Shown: positions 11,116 to 22,348, numbered from the stretch's first letter. The stretch is DNA of 64,000 bases from Blumeriella jaapii (GCA_009599575.1 VWND01000078.1:840707-904706), one strand, 5' to 3'. Notes: generated by a model not told the origin, from the letters alone. Numbers and translations are program-made.

Positions 11116-11890
11116 TTAGCAAAAAAAAAATACTTGTAATTCAAATATATTATAAAATATTCGATTTAAAACTCGGTAAATTCGCAAGCTTAATACGCGC
11201 AGAAATCAGCCGATTTGCGAATTCCGCTATATTATTAACGCTAAAAAAACTAAACGAATACGCGGCTGCGCTAGCCCGAGTTTTTCAAAAAAATATTACA
11301 ATTGCCGAAAAACCTTTTCAAAAAAATTTACAAACCATTTTATAATAAACCGACGAATACTAAAAAGCCAAAAATAAACATTTGCGAACGCGCAAAATAA
11401 TATACAACGGTAAAATCTTCGAAAAAACTAAGCAATTTTTCGTTATAATACGTAAAGCGAAAAAAAAAACTATTAGCGAAAGCTTATTAACGAAATCGAT
11501 AATAACGAAAAGTTATATAAAATAATAAGCTAGCATCGAATAACTACGAATCTTAAAGCTTTTTTATTAATAATAAACGGCGTTATAATTAAAAACATTA
11601 AAAACAAAACTAATACTTTGAAAAACGAAGTATTTGGCCGCTTTTTAACCACCGACGATTTCGATTAAAAATTTTTTATCGAATAAGCAAAATCGGGCCA
11701 TTTTTTTTAAGCAGACTTCGTATCGCTCGAAAAAATAAAAAGATATTACATCGGAATTATTAGTATTTTTTCGGGTATTAACCGAATTACGATAAAACTT
11801 TTAAAAGCCTGCTAAAAAAAAGTCCGAACCGTTATATACGATCTGTTTAACCGCTGCTTCGCAATAAATTATTTTTCGATCTTTTAAAAA
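11116..11890 (+). pseudogene. LINE-A ORF2 linker between endonuclease and RT
   Basis: Stop-broken sequence. Fragments such as LGKFASLIRAEI and TTDDFD...FFIE fit the inter-domain region of ORF2, but no motif can be named. Confidence 0.45.
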
Positions 11891-12800
11891 CTGGCCGAAA
11901 TGGCTATAATAATCAAAATTAATAAACGAAACAAATCTTTTTTACGTTCGTAGCGCCCGATCGCCTTTTTTTTTTGTATATCCAAAAGCTTCGAAAAAAT
12001 CATCGTTAGCAAAATCGCGTAAACAACGCTTACGACCGGCTTATTTAATTTATAATACGAAAGCGTTTTTCCGAAACGCTCTGCTTTCGATTTGGCAGCG
12101 TATTTTACGGCCGATATCGAAATTACGCTTATCGCAAAAAAACATATTACGATTATTATTTTAAACGTGTAAAACGCGTTCGACGCCGTTTTGACCCGAC
12201 GCTTATTTAAAAAAATAACCGATTAAAAATATTTTTTTTTATTTTTTTTATTAATTAAATCGTTTTTTACGAAACGACGAATGCAAATACGATTCGAAAA
12301 AAAACCATCGATCTTAGCTACGTTTATTACGATATTTTTTAAAAATCGCTATTTTTTTCGGTTTTGTATATATTATATCTAGCAGAATTGCTTAATCAAA
12401 ATCTTACTTTTCGCTTTAAATACGCAAACGATATATTAATTTATTATATTTTATATAATTTAAACGATAATATCGAATTATTTGCGAAAAACGTTCGAAA
12501 TATTTTCGAATAAAAAAACGAATACAAAATCGCTTTCGCGTCGGAAAAAATCGAAATAATATATATTATTACGCAAAATAATAACTACGCTTTTCCGATT
12601 ATAATCGACGACAAAATTACGATTTTTTATATTATTACGGCGAAAAAAAGCGAGCAATTCGCGCTGCGCTAGCTAAAAGTCTAATTCGATCGAAAACTTA
12701 CTTTTAAACGATACGTCAGAAAACGCGTAAGCAAAATACGATAAACGGCGCAATATATTAAAAGCCTCGGCCGAATTAATAATAACCTTCCGGCCAGCGC
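11890..12800 (+). pseudogene. LINE-A reverse transcriptase remnant
   Basis: RT of the non-LTR type. A frame near 11940-12060 reads RSRSPIAFFFCISKSFEKII, the decayed W-R-P-I-x-L-L motif. Then AKKHITIIILNV-NAFDAVLTRRL (12130-12200) matches the D-V-x-G-A-F-D block. The catalytic box at 12421-12432 reads YAND instead of YADD (GAC to AAC), so it is inactive. Confidence 0.85.
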
Positions 12801-13199
12801 GCTGCGAAAAGCAATAATTACTTATATTTTCCTTTCGATACTGTTTAAAACCGAAGTTTAATACGCAGGCCGTACGAAAAACCTGATCGCCGAACCGAAC
12901 GAAATAGCCAAATCAGCATCCGTTTCGGCGGTTATATCGATTTAATATAAAAAACTATTATTTTGGTCGTACGAAAAATACTTTTTATATAACGTATTAT
13001 TTTTTTTTTTATTATAATAATACGAAACGCAAATTTTTCTTTCGCAAACGCGGTTTTAAAAAAAGCTAAAGCACGTTTTGCGATAAAATTGCAAATCGTA
13101 AACGAAGCGCATTTTTTAATCCAACGTATTTTTATTTTAATAATCTTTTGAAACAGATACGCGAGTATATATATAACCGCTAAAACGAAAATTTAACGC

Positions 13200-13760
13200 T
13201 TCGGCGATATTTTTTTATAAATCCTACGATTTAAATTGGTTTTTTCGCATTTTTCGCCCGGCAGCCGCACCGATTTTATTATAAACGTTAAAAAAAAAAA
13301 GGCCGCGGAAAACTTTAAAAAATAATAAACAAAACTACTTTTTAAAAACGTTACGATCTTTTCGGACGGCTGCGAAAAGTACAAAAACGGCGCTTATTTC
13401 GTAAGCTACGAATATATTATATATTAAAAACCGCAGGCAAATAACGTTTAAATACGATTCGATAAACGATTATTTTTACGTTTTCGACGCAAAAGCGATA
13501 AAAATATAAAAAGGCCTGTAAAAAGCTGCGAATATACCAGCCGAAATACGTACGCAAAAGCTATAAATATATATCGATAATATTTTAATAATTTAAAAAA
13601 TACGCGGAATACTTTTTTTTTTTTTTTAATAAGCTTTTCTGACCTATTAAAAAACGATAAAAATATACGACGTAAAAATTAAATAAGCACCGGATTATAC
13701 GAGCATCGAAAGCAACGAAGCCGCCGATAAATTAGCAAATGCGAATACGAAAAAAACTTT
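13200..13760 (+). pseudogene. LINE-A RNase H domain remnant
   Basis: The end of the domain is clear: VKIK-stop-APDYTSIESNEAADKLA (13665-13740) matches the LINE RNase H block W-x-P-G-H-x-x-I-x-G-N-E-x-A-D-x-L-A, with G-H now D-Y and G now S. RNase H is found in a subset of LINEs including Tad relatives. The upstream half is too degraded to place catalytic residues. Confidence 0.75.
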
Positions 13761-14028
13761 TTAAAATAAAAGCTTTGCGTCCGAATTTATTATAAATAAA
13801 ATACGCTTCGATTTCAGGAAAATGCGAGATTCGCATCGAAGCCGCTGATAAAAAACAACCAGCAGAAAGCTTTTACGGAATTACAAACGGTAAAATCCGG
13901 TTTACGCAATTAAACTTTTGCCGAAGCTCGATATGCCGAAACGATTATTTTATTATTATTTAACGACCAAAATCATTTATAAAAACTACGAATAATATTA
14001 CGTTAAATATAATTACACCGACGCCGAA

Positions 14029-14235
14029 TTGCGTTGCAAATGCAAAAAGCTTAAAATTCTATTATATTTAATATTATGCCGCCGCGCGATTAAACGTTTT
14101 TTTGATTGGTCTAAAAAAATTCGACCAAACGCTTTTTCCCGAACCGAGCGAAAAGCCGTGATATTTCTTAAAAACCTGCTCCGCGAGCCAAAGGATTTTG
14201 TAACGTTTCTACGCGTTACTATTACAGTTTTTTAA
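14029..14235 (+). pseudogene. LINE-A ORF2 C-terminal Cys-rich segment
   Basis: A 68-residue open stretch: CKCKKLKILLYLILCRRAIK, then FLKNLLREPKDFVTFLRVT. Tad-clade ORF2 proteins end in a similar C-x-C-x(7)-H-x3-C-R-R segment followed by a P-x-x-F-x-x-F-x-x-x-T motif. Here the expected His is lost (Tyr or Leu). The stop at 14233-14235 is probably the natural end of ORF2. Confidence 0.65.
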
Positions 14236-14750
14236 ACATAACCAATTCTGTTATACGTACGTTTATTATTTGCTTTGATCGAATGCAGCTCGAACAAAAT
14301 AAGCTGCGTACGGCCGCGCGAAACGACGTTACAGCGGAGCGAATACTATTATATATATTTATATAACAAATGCTTTTTTATTTTAATAAGCGCAAGCTTG
14401 TTTTTAGCTTTTGGTTTTTAAATTCGGACATTTAAATATTACTTTTCTTTTCTTTTCTCGGCCTACTGGCCATACCATTATGCGTTTTTACGCAACCGAC
14501 AAATTATATTTTAATCGGTGCCGTATATATATTTTTTGGGCTTTTCTTTGGGCTTTACGCCCACAAATTTCATTAACGGACCATCGCAAAAAGCGGCGAA
14601 AAGCGTAGTCGACAGCAGCTTTAGCTATACTAATACGAACTGCTTTCGGGGTCGTACTTTGTATTTAATTCCTTAGCTTAGCACGTTTCCGTACCCTCTG
14701 GAAGGTCCTAGAAGGGCAGCCTCTCGGCTGCACTCCGCTAGACGTTAATT
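14236..14750 (+). other. LINE-A 3' untranslated region
   Basis: 515 bp after the ORF2 stop. The last 270 bp (from about 14507) are shared with 56365-56642 and are only mildly mutated. They include 'ggaccatcgcaaaa' and 'gtagtcgacagcagc'. The short open frame at 14411-14608 is probably not a gene. Confidence 0.75.
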
Positions 14751-14780
14751 AATACTACTACTACTACTATTACTACTACT
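14751..14780 (+). repeat. TAC-repeat tail of LINE-A
   Basis: About nine TAC/TAT units at the LINE 3' end, abutting the target duplication. The same tail occurs at 56617-56643. Confidence 0.9.
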
Positions 14781-14792
14781 AATTTTTCGGAA
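14779..14792. repeat. LINE-A target-site duplication, right
   Basis: Identical to 8409-8422. The copia1 integrase/RT linker resumes immediately after it. Confidence 0.9.
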
Positions 14793-15130
14793 AGAAACGC
14801 GTACTCTGGTGCTTTGGCGAACTTATATAATTTCTAAAGGTTGAATTAGAGGTTAAATTGGTGGTGCAATCAGTTCTGCAGCAGGCTGTACAATTGCAGC
14901 TGGTGTAATAGTCGCAGCTGGCTCTCCCTCCTCAACAACTGGTTCAGAAGGGGTTTTATCGTCCAATTCGTTATAATAAGGCTTAACTGACGTAATTCGG
15001 AAATCTGAAGCTTTATCGTTGATTTGAACTTTGCAGGTATTGCTATCCCTTAAAATGAGCTTGTAAAAGCCTGACCAACCTCCCTTTTTTTTTATATACG
15101 CGTACGTCCGATTGCAGAGAAAAATTGAAT
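14793..15130 (-). pseudogene. copia1 integrase C-terminal tail
   Basis: The minus strand reads GGWSGFYKLILRDSNTCKV, then FRITSVKPYYNE and an acidic, Pro/Ala-rich stretch. This is the usual GPYKLL-x-x-D-G-x-T-C-x-V ... T-x-V-K-P-Y-Y region between integrase and RT in fungal Copia. It is only lightly mutated. Confidence 0.85.
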
Positions 15131-15960
15131 GTTTTTAAAATATTCGGGCCGTTTTTAATGCGTAGGGCTTTCGAAACTTTACGTTCGGCCTAAATTCGCC
15201 GAATTTCTTAGATTGCAAAGCGTAGTACATCGCGTTTTTTCGTTACAAAAACAAAAAAAGCGTTTATTTCTAATAAACGGAAATATGCGCCGTATATTAG
15301 CAAAATAGATATAATACTATCTGGATTCGCAGTATCGTTTATAATTTTAAAAGCTATTTTCAGAATCATATGCTTATCGAAACCTTTATTTTTTAATTGT
15401 TTTTTTAAAATACTGTAAATTCGTTTAAGAAAACCGTGGTAACGTTCCATTTTGCTAATATTGTTATAAGCTTCGATTAAAACGATTTTGATATCACATT
15501 TTATAAAGCGTATTTATTAACGAAACTCTTGGAAAATTAGATTAATTTCTGAATCGATAATAATTACGTCGGGTAGACCCAAATAAAAATCGATTTAATA
15601 CAGCCGAAATGTATTTCATACGTGTTTTGTAATTATATTTTTTAAAAAACCATCAAAGCTGTAAATAATAGCTGAATCTACGATGTAAAAAACCGGATCG
15701 CCGTTAATATATATAATATCCATAATTATTAAATAATTAAATTCGTAATCGTTTTTTAATAAAATTTTAAATCGGCGAAAAGCTTATTCGTATAATTAAC
15801 ACTGGAAACAGTATTTTACAATCTTTTCCAAAATAACAATCTCGAACTTTTATCCTGCTCGTTCCAGAATAGCCGCAAAGCGCTGTACAAAAAAAATATT
15901 CCTATCGTTTATAAATCTGGCGTAATTCGAATTTTGTAAAATAGCAAAATAAAGTTTTTT
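15131..15960 (-). pseudogene. copia1 integrase remnant
   Basis: The H-H-C-C finger lies near 15900-15800 (ending in YCFQC). The core contains a DYEFNYLIIMDIIYI block, then LPDVIIIDSEINLIFQEF, and ends in the open stretch 15450-15208 with MERYHGFLKRIY and FKIINDTANPDSIISILLIY. The last is almost diagnostic of fungal Copia (VERYHG, INDTA-G-P-D-G). The core second Asp is kept in IDSE. Stops break the domain between these blocks. Confidence 0.9.
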
Positions 15961-16620
15961 AAATGTTAAGCAGCATAAATAAATGTTTTTATTTTTCCGA
16001 ACTACTAATACGCCAAAGCCATTTTTTTATATAAGCATATTATGCAAATTATCGAAATAAATATAAAAAGCATTTATATTTTTTAAACAAATCAAAAAAA
16101 AAATATTAATATTAACGATATAAAACTTGATTTTGCTAATAAGTGTTGCAACAAAAATTATTCTTTAAATATTTGCAAAAATTATCCTAAAGCTAATCGT
16201 ATTTTCTTTCGAAAAAAAGTTAAAAGCAAGCTGAAATAATAATCTTTTAAAAGTTTTAAATTGAAATATATTACTTAAAGATTTGCCAGTTGCATTTAAA
16301 TCTGAAAGAAATTCTTAGAACTTGTATAAAAAATATTTCGAGCCTGAAATATACGTTTCCAATAGGAGTTTATCGTCCTTCTGAATAAAAGGGTTTATAG
16401 AATTAAGCTTTGTAAAAGCGTGGTAGGCAGATCGTTTTTATAAAATAGTCAAAACTTCGATTTTTACTACTTTACCAGCTTCCGTATAAAAGGTTTGAAT
16501 AAAAAAATTGTTTTGATACTTATTCCTATCGTAATAGCCGTTTTCGGCGTTCCATATGTTATATTAATCAGGAAAAGAAAAAGGGGCAGAAGCGTTTTCT
16601 AAGCCTTTAACGCTTTCGTA
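15961..16620 (-). pseudogene. copia1 protease and prePR region
   Basis: Between the gag zinc knuckle and integrase. The minus strand shows KFYIVNINI-F-LICLKNINAFYIYFDNL followed by KNGFGVLVVRKNKNIYL, the conserved end of Copia protease (TPFLLCL-x-D-M). The expected catalytic D-T/S-G lies in a degraded stretch near 16300 and cannot be read. Confidence 0.7.
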
Positions 16621-16678
16621 TTGCGCAAAAAAGCTTGTGTATTATTGCATAATCGAGGAAGCTCCAATAAAATAAGCT

Positions 16679-18340
16679 TTATTGGCGCTGTATTCGTCGT
16701 ATGCTTTTTTTACGTTTTTTTAAAAAGTGTTTTGTTAACCAGCAGTTTATTTTCTTGCATATCCAACACTTCTTAAATTGGAAAAAACTGCTAGAACTGC
16801 CTGAATAGCCTTTTCGGCCGCGGAATCCTTTTTTTCTAAATGCGCTTCTGCCTTGGTAGCCTCTACCGAAACGTTTTTCGCGACCTCTGCCTCTATAGGT
16901 TCGATTTGTATAATAGTTTTTCATTTTGATTTGCAGAAGTTTGAAAAAGCTAGGGGATGATAAGGGTCAATTCTCGTAATTAAACTTCTCGTTTAATGGT
17001 CCTAATTGCATTGCGTAGCTGGGATGCGACGCTTTTATACGTATTTGCAAGGTTCATTAGGGCGTGTTTGCATTCCTGTACGCTATTGCAAGCGCTGATA
17101 ACCTGGTCTCGCAAATGGTTGTCTGATTCGCATTCCTTAATAAAAGCTTATTAACACAGCGCTAGTTTTTCGAATATAATTTTTAAATATTCCAAGCGCG
17201 ATTTGCCAGGGTTTTCAGCCTGTATTCCTTTATATGTAATTATACGTTATGCTGTCAGATAAAGCTTGCGGTTTTTAATCGTTTCGAAATAAACTTTTAT
17301 CAAATTAATTATTACGCCAAACTGGTAGTTTTTACGAATTATAGTATTGTAATAATAGGCGTCAGCTGCTTTTTTGAATATATACGAGAAAGCTTTTACG
17401 TATAAGTTTTCGGGAAAATTATATAAATCGCACAAATTGTAGAACTTTTTCAGCTTTACGTAAAATATATCTTATATTCTATTTCCGTATTTTATTTCAT
17501 TTTTGTAATACATTTTGCTAAGATTCAGAACTAGCTGTGCGGAGTCGTTTTTTTTATAAAGTTTGACTTCTGCTTTTTCGTCGTCGCCTAAAGGTTTATC
17601 GAAAAGGTCAGAATCGTTATTTTTAACTTTGGGAATTTTCGTTTTGTTTTTGAAATTGTATAACGTTTTGCTTCGTATAAAAAGTGTATTACGTACGCTA
17701 TTATCGCTATTTTTAATAGGTATTTTGGTTGTTCGTAACGCATAAACGTTGGCTAGGCTGTTTTTTGCCCTTTGAAATCCACTTTTATTATTTTCGATAT
17801 AAGCATTTCCATTATTATAATAATTTTCGCTCCCAGCAACTGATTTAAATAGAAAAAGCAAAAGTGGGTTTTTCTTTTTACTTCTGAAGGCTATTTCGTA
17901 GCTAAGTCTTTTAATTTTTATTTGTTATCGTTTTTTATTTATAAAAATAAAAAAAAAACAGGTTTATCCTTTTAGAATACTGCTGCTAAGCGATTTGTAT
18001 AACTATTATTTCGTTCCTTTGTAAATAGGGCCATATTAATTCCATAGGTAAACAAATGGTTGTAAAAGTTGCGTTTTAAAAAAGCGTATATAATATTAAA
18101 TAAATCGGCGTTTTAATCAGCAAAATCTTTTTAAAAAAGCTTTTATAAGCTTTTTTTTTAAACGTATTTATGTTTTGTTTTATATCGGTCTAGAAAAAGA
18201 TAGATCTATTTATTTACAGCAGAAGCGGTTTGGTAAGCAATTGTTTTTGATTTGAATTGCTTTAGCCAAAAATCGGTGTCGATCTCGAAATCTAAATCGA
18301 ATAAAAGGTTTCGAATGGAATAAAAAGATATTTTCGACAT
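16679..18340 (-). pseudogene. copia1 gag
   Basis: Runs from an ATG at 18340-18338 (MSKISFYSIRNLLFDLD) to a basic RG-rich tail with the zinc knuckle CWICKKINCWLTKH at 16775-16715, the variant knuckle usual in fungal Copia gag. Intermediate open parts: 17861-17472 (includes SVAGSENYYNNGNAYIENN) and 17435-17247, whose end VYFETIKNRKLYLTA is a conserved gag helix in this lineage. At least six stops and several frame changes interrupt it. Gag forms the virus-like particle. Confidence 0.85.
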
Positions 18341-18693
18341 TTTGGCTGCTTTTGCTTGCAATCAGAGGATTGCAAAATCGAATTGGTTGTAAGGTCGAAT
18401 TGGATTGTTACTGTTTTTTTGGTGTGCAGGCTGCAGGCTCGGGCTTGGCGCAAATAAATAGGTTTTTATTAATTTCGGTTTTGGTTTGGTTGCGCAGGCT
18501 AAGCGCGAACGTATAAAACGCGTATAATCAAAGGGTCACCTTCTAGTACCTGATCTCAGCTATTCCGAAAAAGTCGTCGATTTTAGCGTAGCTCTAAAAT
18601 GCAGGAAAGGGTCGCCTTTTGCACCGTTTTGCTACCTTTTTTTTAGTAAACCTAGCTGTTTTATGGTTAACAGTAAAGTCAACCACTGATCAG
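18341..18693 (-). other. copia1 leader and primer-binding region
   Basis: Non-coding leader between the 5' LTR and gag, fairly GC-rich and mildly mutated. The segment next to the LTR reads CTGATCAGTGGTTGAC on the minus strand, the position of a primer-binding site. I could not match it to a tRNA by eye. Confidence 0.6.
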
Positions 18694-18894
18694 TGTTGGT
18701 ATTACATAAAGAAGAGTTGTAAATACACAATTGAGATATTGCAATAACTGGGGTTGTATTGCGAAAAAGATCTAAGAAATAAACTAGCTATCGCACGGGT
18801 ATATGTAGGTAGGGCTGCACGCTTGCAGCCTACCGTCGTCACGTGGTGTGATCATGTGATTGTGCGCATGATCAACCACCACCATATACCCACA
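18694..18894 (-). repeat. copia1 5' LTR
   Basis: 201 bp, TGTTGGT...CCACA, matching 6374-6574. It is followed by the second ATAAG (18895-18899) and the rest of the gypsy1-A LTR. Confidence 0.95.
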
Positions 18895-18899
18895 ATAAG
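18895..18899. repeat. ATAAG target-site duplication, right (copia1)
   Basis: Second copy of the 5-bp duplication made by copia1 insertion into the gypsy1-A LTR. Confidence 0.95.
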
Positions 18900-19049
18900 G
18901 CTTTTTTCTTTTAGCAACTTCTGCCTTTTGCAGTTGTTGATTTTAAGTGAATATCTTTGTTACAGAACCAAAGGCTCGTTTTTTATACCATATGAATACG
19001 GCGACCAGTTGACTGATCTTCCAGCCCTCCGACTGATTAGATCGTCACA
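18900..19049 (+). repeat. gypsy1-A 3' LTR, right part
   Basis: The remaining 150 bp of the LTR, ending in GATCGTCACA. Together with 6258-6373 it gives 266 bp. It is less mutated than the other gypsy1 LTRs. gypsy2 pol begins within a few bases of its end. Confidence 0.9.
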
Positions 19050-19059
19050 AATCTAAACG

Positions 19060-19720
19060 CAATTACGGTTAAAAATCGAATTTTTTTACTTTTTATAAGC
19101 GAAACTTTGGATCGTTTGAAAAAAGCTAAAATATTTATTAAGCTAGATTTTATTTGGGCGTATTACCGCCTTCGAATAAAAAAGGAAAATAAATGGAAAA
19201 TTGCGTTTCGCATTCGTTACGAATATTTCGAATATTACGTATTATTTTTCGGCCTTTCGAACGCACCAGCAATTTTCCAAACGTATATTAATTAAGCTTT
19301 AGTCGGTTTAATAAATATTACGTATATAATTTATTTCGACGATATTTTAACATTTTCCGAAAACTCCGACGATTATATAAACGCGGTAAAAAAAGTTTTC
19401 GAAAAATTCCGTATTAACAAATTTTACGAAAATCTGAAAAAATATGCTTTCGATACGAATACGGTTGAGTTTCTAAGCTTCGTCGTTATTTCTACGAAAA
19501 TTAAAATAAACTTAAAAAAAATAAATAATATTCGGAAATAGCTTTTTTTTACTACGTAGCGAAATATTTAAATGTTTTTAGGTTTTATTAATTTTTATAA
19601 ACGTTTTATTAAAAATTACGCTAAGCTTTGCCGATTTATTATAAACCTTTTAAAAAAAATGCAACGAAAAAAAATATGGGGCCTTTTTCGTTTTTTATTC
19701 GAAGCGAAGATCGCTTTTTT
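19060..19720 (+). pseudogene. gypsy2 reverse transcriptase, N-terminally truncated
   Basis: The open stretch 19107-19295 reads DRLKKAKIFIKLDFIWAYYR, then FEYYVLFFGLSNAPAIFQTY, the Gypsy RT core. The catalytic YFDD at 19332-19343 is intact, unlike gypsy1 and gypsy3. The thumb continues with FLGFINFYKRFIKNYAKL (19572-19625). It lacks the first palm blocks because of the left truncation. Stops lie at several Gln or Trp positions. Confidence 0.9.
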
Positions 19721-19729
19721 ATTTTTAAA

Positions 19730-20170
19730 AGAAAAGTTTTGCCGAGCATCGATTTTACGTTATTTCGATTTTCGATTGAAAATTCAAATCGAAACAAACG
19801 CTTCGAAATTCGCTATAAGCGGAATATTATTTTAATTGTTCGAAGAAAATGCGAAAGCACGTTGGCATTTTATAGCGTATTATTCGAAAAAGCTTTTTTT
19901 TATAAAATAAAAATACGAAATCCACGACGCTAAGCTAATAATTATAATTTACGTTTTTAAATAATAGAATTAATATTTACGTAGCGCTTCCGACGTTATT
20001 ATTATACGTATAAATTATTATAATTTAAAATATTTTTTTACGAAAAAACGTTTAAACGAACGCTAAGCGAAATAGGCCGACGAGCTAATTAAATACGATT
20101 TTGCAATCGAATATAAAACAAAAGTTTTTAATCCGGCGAATAATTTTTTTCGCCGGCCAAATTTAAAAAA
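19730..20170 (+). pseudogene. gypsy2 RNase H and tether
   Basis: IQIETNASKFAISGILF (family ETDASGFAIGGVLSQ, Asp to Asn), then KARWHFIAYYSKKLF, YEIHDAKL and finally a NPANNFFRRP tether (family GRADALSRRP). RNase H would degrade the RNA of the hybrid. The catalytic Asp is lost. Confidence 0.85.
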
Positions 20171-20559
20171 AAATAAAAAAAAAAATAACAAACAGCTGCT
20201 TACGCTGCATCGAAAGCTAAAATTAACTTATTTAAAAAATTTTAAAATGTTTTCCGCAATAAAAACACGTTTAAAATCGAAATATAAATTATTTCGCGCC
20301 GATAAATATTCGAAGCTTTTATTAACGGAATTAAAAAGTAAAAAGCAAGCGGAGAAAAGCCAAATAAAAAGTTTTTTCGCCGGATTATTTTTTGCTAATA
20401 TTATTAATTGCAAATAATATATATTACGAAGCGTAGCCGCTGTATTATTACAATCCGAAACGGCTAATAACGAGCTAGCAAAACCGATTTACAAAACTAT
20501 TTTTGAATTGCAAAAATTTAATTTTTTTATATTACAAAAAACGTACGAATCGGCTTCGC

Positions 20560-21640
20560 AAAATAATCGAGCCGAATTCGAAAAATATTAACGTATAAGT
20601 CAAAATAAATTACTACGTTATAAAAAACGTGCGTATATTTCGAATAAAAGCGTTATTAAAAGCGAAATATTAAAAATTAATTACGACGATCCGACCGCCG
20701 GTTATTAAAACTTTCGGCGAACGTTAAAACTGGTCGAAAAAAAATATTTTTGGCCTGGTTTACGAAACGACGTAAAGCGTTACGTTAATACGTATAAAAA
20801 ATGCTAAAAAAGCAAATTTAAAAAACATCGATTTTATAGCGAATTAGCTTTTTTTTCGATTTTTACGAAACTTTAGGAAAAAATAATTATAAATTTTATT
20901 ACGAATTTATTTTTTAGCAAAAAACGAAATCGTATTTACGATTCGATATTCGTTATAATAAATCGATATATAAAGCTGTCGAAATATATACCGATATAAA
21001 AAACGATTTTAGCCCTAGATTTGGCTGAGATATTTATATAATACGTTTACAAAAATTTTGATTATTTTAAAAGGATTATTATAAATAAAAAGTCAGTTTT
21101 CATTAATAAATTCTAGTTTTTAATAATATTTTATTTATAAATACGACGTCGATTAAACACCGCTTTTTATTTTCAAACCGATAGCCAAACGGAACGTTAA
21201 AATCAAATTTTAAAATTTTATTTTCGCACGTATTGCGATTATCGACAAAACGATTAGGCTACGAAGCTTATTTTAGCCGAGTTTACGTATAATAATTCGA
21301 TATACGTTTTTACGGATTTTATTTCTTTTCGCATATTATACGGCTTTTATTCAGAACTTGGCAGCAACGTCGAAAGCGACGTCGTAAAAAAAAAGATATC
21401 GTTAACGGAAAAACGAATTGAAATATTATTAAAAAAAAAAACATTTTCAGTAAAAAGCTAAAAAAAGCCAACGCGAATTATAAAAGATTTTACGACGCTA
21501 AATATAAAAAAATTAAATTTCAAATAAGCGACAAAATATTATTATCGATTAAAAACCTTCGATAACTGCGACTTTTTCGAAAGCTTTTAAATAAATATTT
21601 AAAGCTTTTTAAAATCAAGCGAATTATATACGAGCACGGC
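20560..21640 (+). pseudogene. gypsy2 integrase remnant
   Basis: The zinc finger region reads YDDPTAGY...FRRTLKLVEKKYFWPGLRNDVKRYV near 20690-20800. The core follows with NFITNLFFS (family D-F-I-T-D-L-P), NKKSVFINKF (family S-D-R-D-S-V-F-T-S) and QTDSQTERQNQILKFYFRTY near 21180-21230 with the catalytic Glu. The first two Asp residues are changed to Asn. The C-terminal part (21520-21700) has a decayed GPF module. Confidence 0.85.
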
Positions 21641-21729
21641 CAAGCTTATTAATTCGAGCTTTTTTTTTAATATCGTATTTACGATATTTTCCACGTTTTT
21701 TTATTAAAATTTTGACAGAATCGGAACGA

Positions 21730-21965
21730 TACCGAGCCGAAAAATAATATAATAAAATTTTAAAAACCCGAAAAATACGAAGTCAAATTAATATAAGCTT
21801 ATAAAAATACAAAAAAAGGCCGATATTATTTAATACGATAAAAAAGTTATTTATTAAGCGAAAACTCGTAAAAGCTAGAAAACTATTTTACGAACGTAAA
21901 AAAAGTTGTAAAAAAATATTTAAAAAATACGACAAATAATAGCAACGGAGCAATAACGAATACGC
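21730..21965 (+). pseudogene. gypsy2 chromodomain
   Basis: KPEKYEVKLI-x-AYKNTKKGRYYLIRYKK follows Y-E-V-E-x-I-L-x-H ... Y-L-V-R-Y-K, the chromodomain signature. An expected Trp-Glu pair downstream is lost to stops. It ends near 21955 in KKYDK. Confidence 0.8.
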
Positions 21966-22175
21966 GCCGTAAAAAAAAAAAAAAAAAAAAAAAAAATTTA
22001 AAAAACCTTAAAACCGCCGCTAAAGCGATTTGTTATTAGCATTATTATTATTTTTTATTTTTTTATTTTTATCGCTATTTTTTTCAGATTTAAAAGCAGC
22101 GGCAGGCTAAAAAAAATTAATATTAAACGAATTCGCAAAATATTCGATTTATTTTAATTAAAACTTTTACGATAG
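21966..22175 (+). other. gypsy2 post-pol spacer with A run
   Basis: Non-coding. It includes a 26-bp A run (from 21976) and AT-rich spacer, ending in GATAG (22171-22175), the target of gypsy3-A. Confidence 0.6.
22171..22175. repeat. GATAG target-site duplication, left (gypsy3-A)
   Basis: Repeated at 28235-28239, directly outside the 3' LTR. Confidence 0.95.
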
Positions 22176-22348
22176 TATGAGGGGATGAGACGTCAGTTCG
22201 TTAGTCACGTGGTCCGAAGGTCACGTTGTTGTCACGTGACATCGGAGCCCGCACACATTGTATCTTAAACTTCGCGACACCTCTAACTTAGAACCTCGTA
22301 GTCAATGCAATTCATCTACGAACCTTTTGCTCGTTCGCACCCCTGACA
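22176..22348 (+). repeat. gypsy3-A 5' LTR
   Basis: 173 bp, TATGAGGGG...CCTGACA. The first dinucleotide TG has become TA. It carries the inverted motif GTCACGTGGTC...GTCACGTGAC around 22209-22239. Confidence 0.95.

Larger units (their letters stand above)
8423..14778 (+). mobile_element. LINE-A, Tad-like non-LTR retrotransposon
   Basis: A 6.36-kb non-LTR element inserted in copia1 pol, with a 12-14 bp target duplication and a 3' tail of TAC repeats. Recognisable parts in order: CCHC-like ORF1, endonuclease with GDFNAR, RT, RNase H with the P-G/D-x-T-x-I-E-x-N-E-A-A-D block, a Cys-rich C-terminus, a 3' untranslated region and the tail. This is the architecture of fungal Tad-clade LINEs. The coding part is heavily mutated, and there is at least one single-base frameshift in the endonuclease. 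The length suggests a full-length or near full-length insertion. Confidence 0.9.
6374..18894 (-). mobile_element. copia1, complete Ty1/Copia element split by LINE-A
   Basis: Bounded by two 201-bp LTRs, both TGTTGGTAT...CCCACA, with a 5-bp target duplication ATAAG. All recognisable coding is on the minus strand, in the Copia order gag, protease, integrase, RT, RNase H (right to left). Integrase before RT is diagnostic of Ty1/Copia. Removing LINE-A leaves about 6.15 kb, a normal length. Mutation is uneven: LTRs, the integrase tail (14793-15060) and 16960-17110 are mild, while other parts are stop-filled. Confidence 0.95.
196..19049 (+). mobile_element. gypsy1-A, Ty3/Gypsy chromovirus, interrupted by copia1
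   Basis: A degenerate LTR retrotransposon on the plus strand. A 5'-truncated LTR ends at 373, the internal region runs 374-6257, and the 3' LTR (6258-6373 plus 18900-19049) is split by copia1. Domain order is gag, aspartic protease, RT, RNase H, integrase and chromodomain, typical of Ty3/Gypsy chromoviruses. Nearly every reading frame is broken by stops that arose through C-to-T or G-to-A change. Its internal length (5884 bp) agrees with the complete minus copy gypsy1-B (5875 bp). The left LTR boundary is uncertain because sequence before about 195 does not match the LTR. Confidence 0.85.

Noticed and set aside
14751..14780. Independent microsatellite
   Set aside because: The TAC repeat is at the 3' end of LINE-A next to the target duplication, and the same tail is on LINE-B, so it is the LINE tail.
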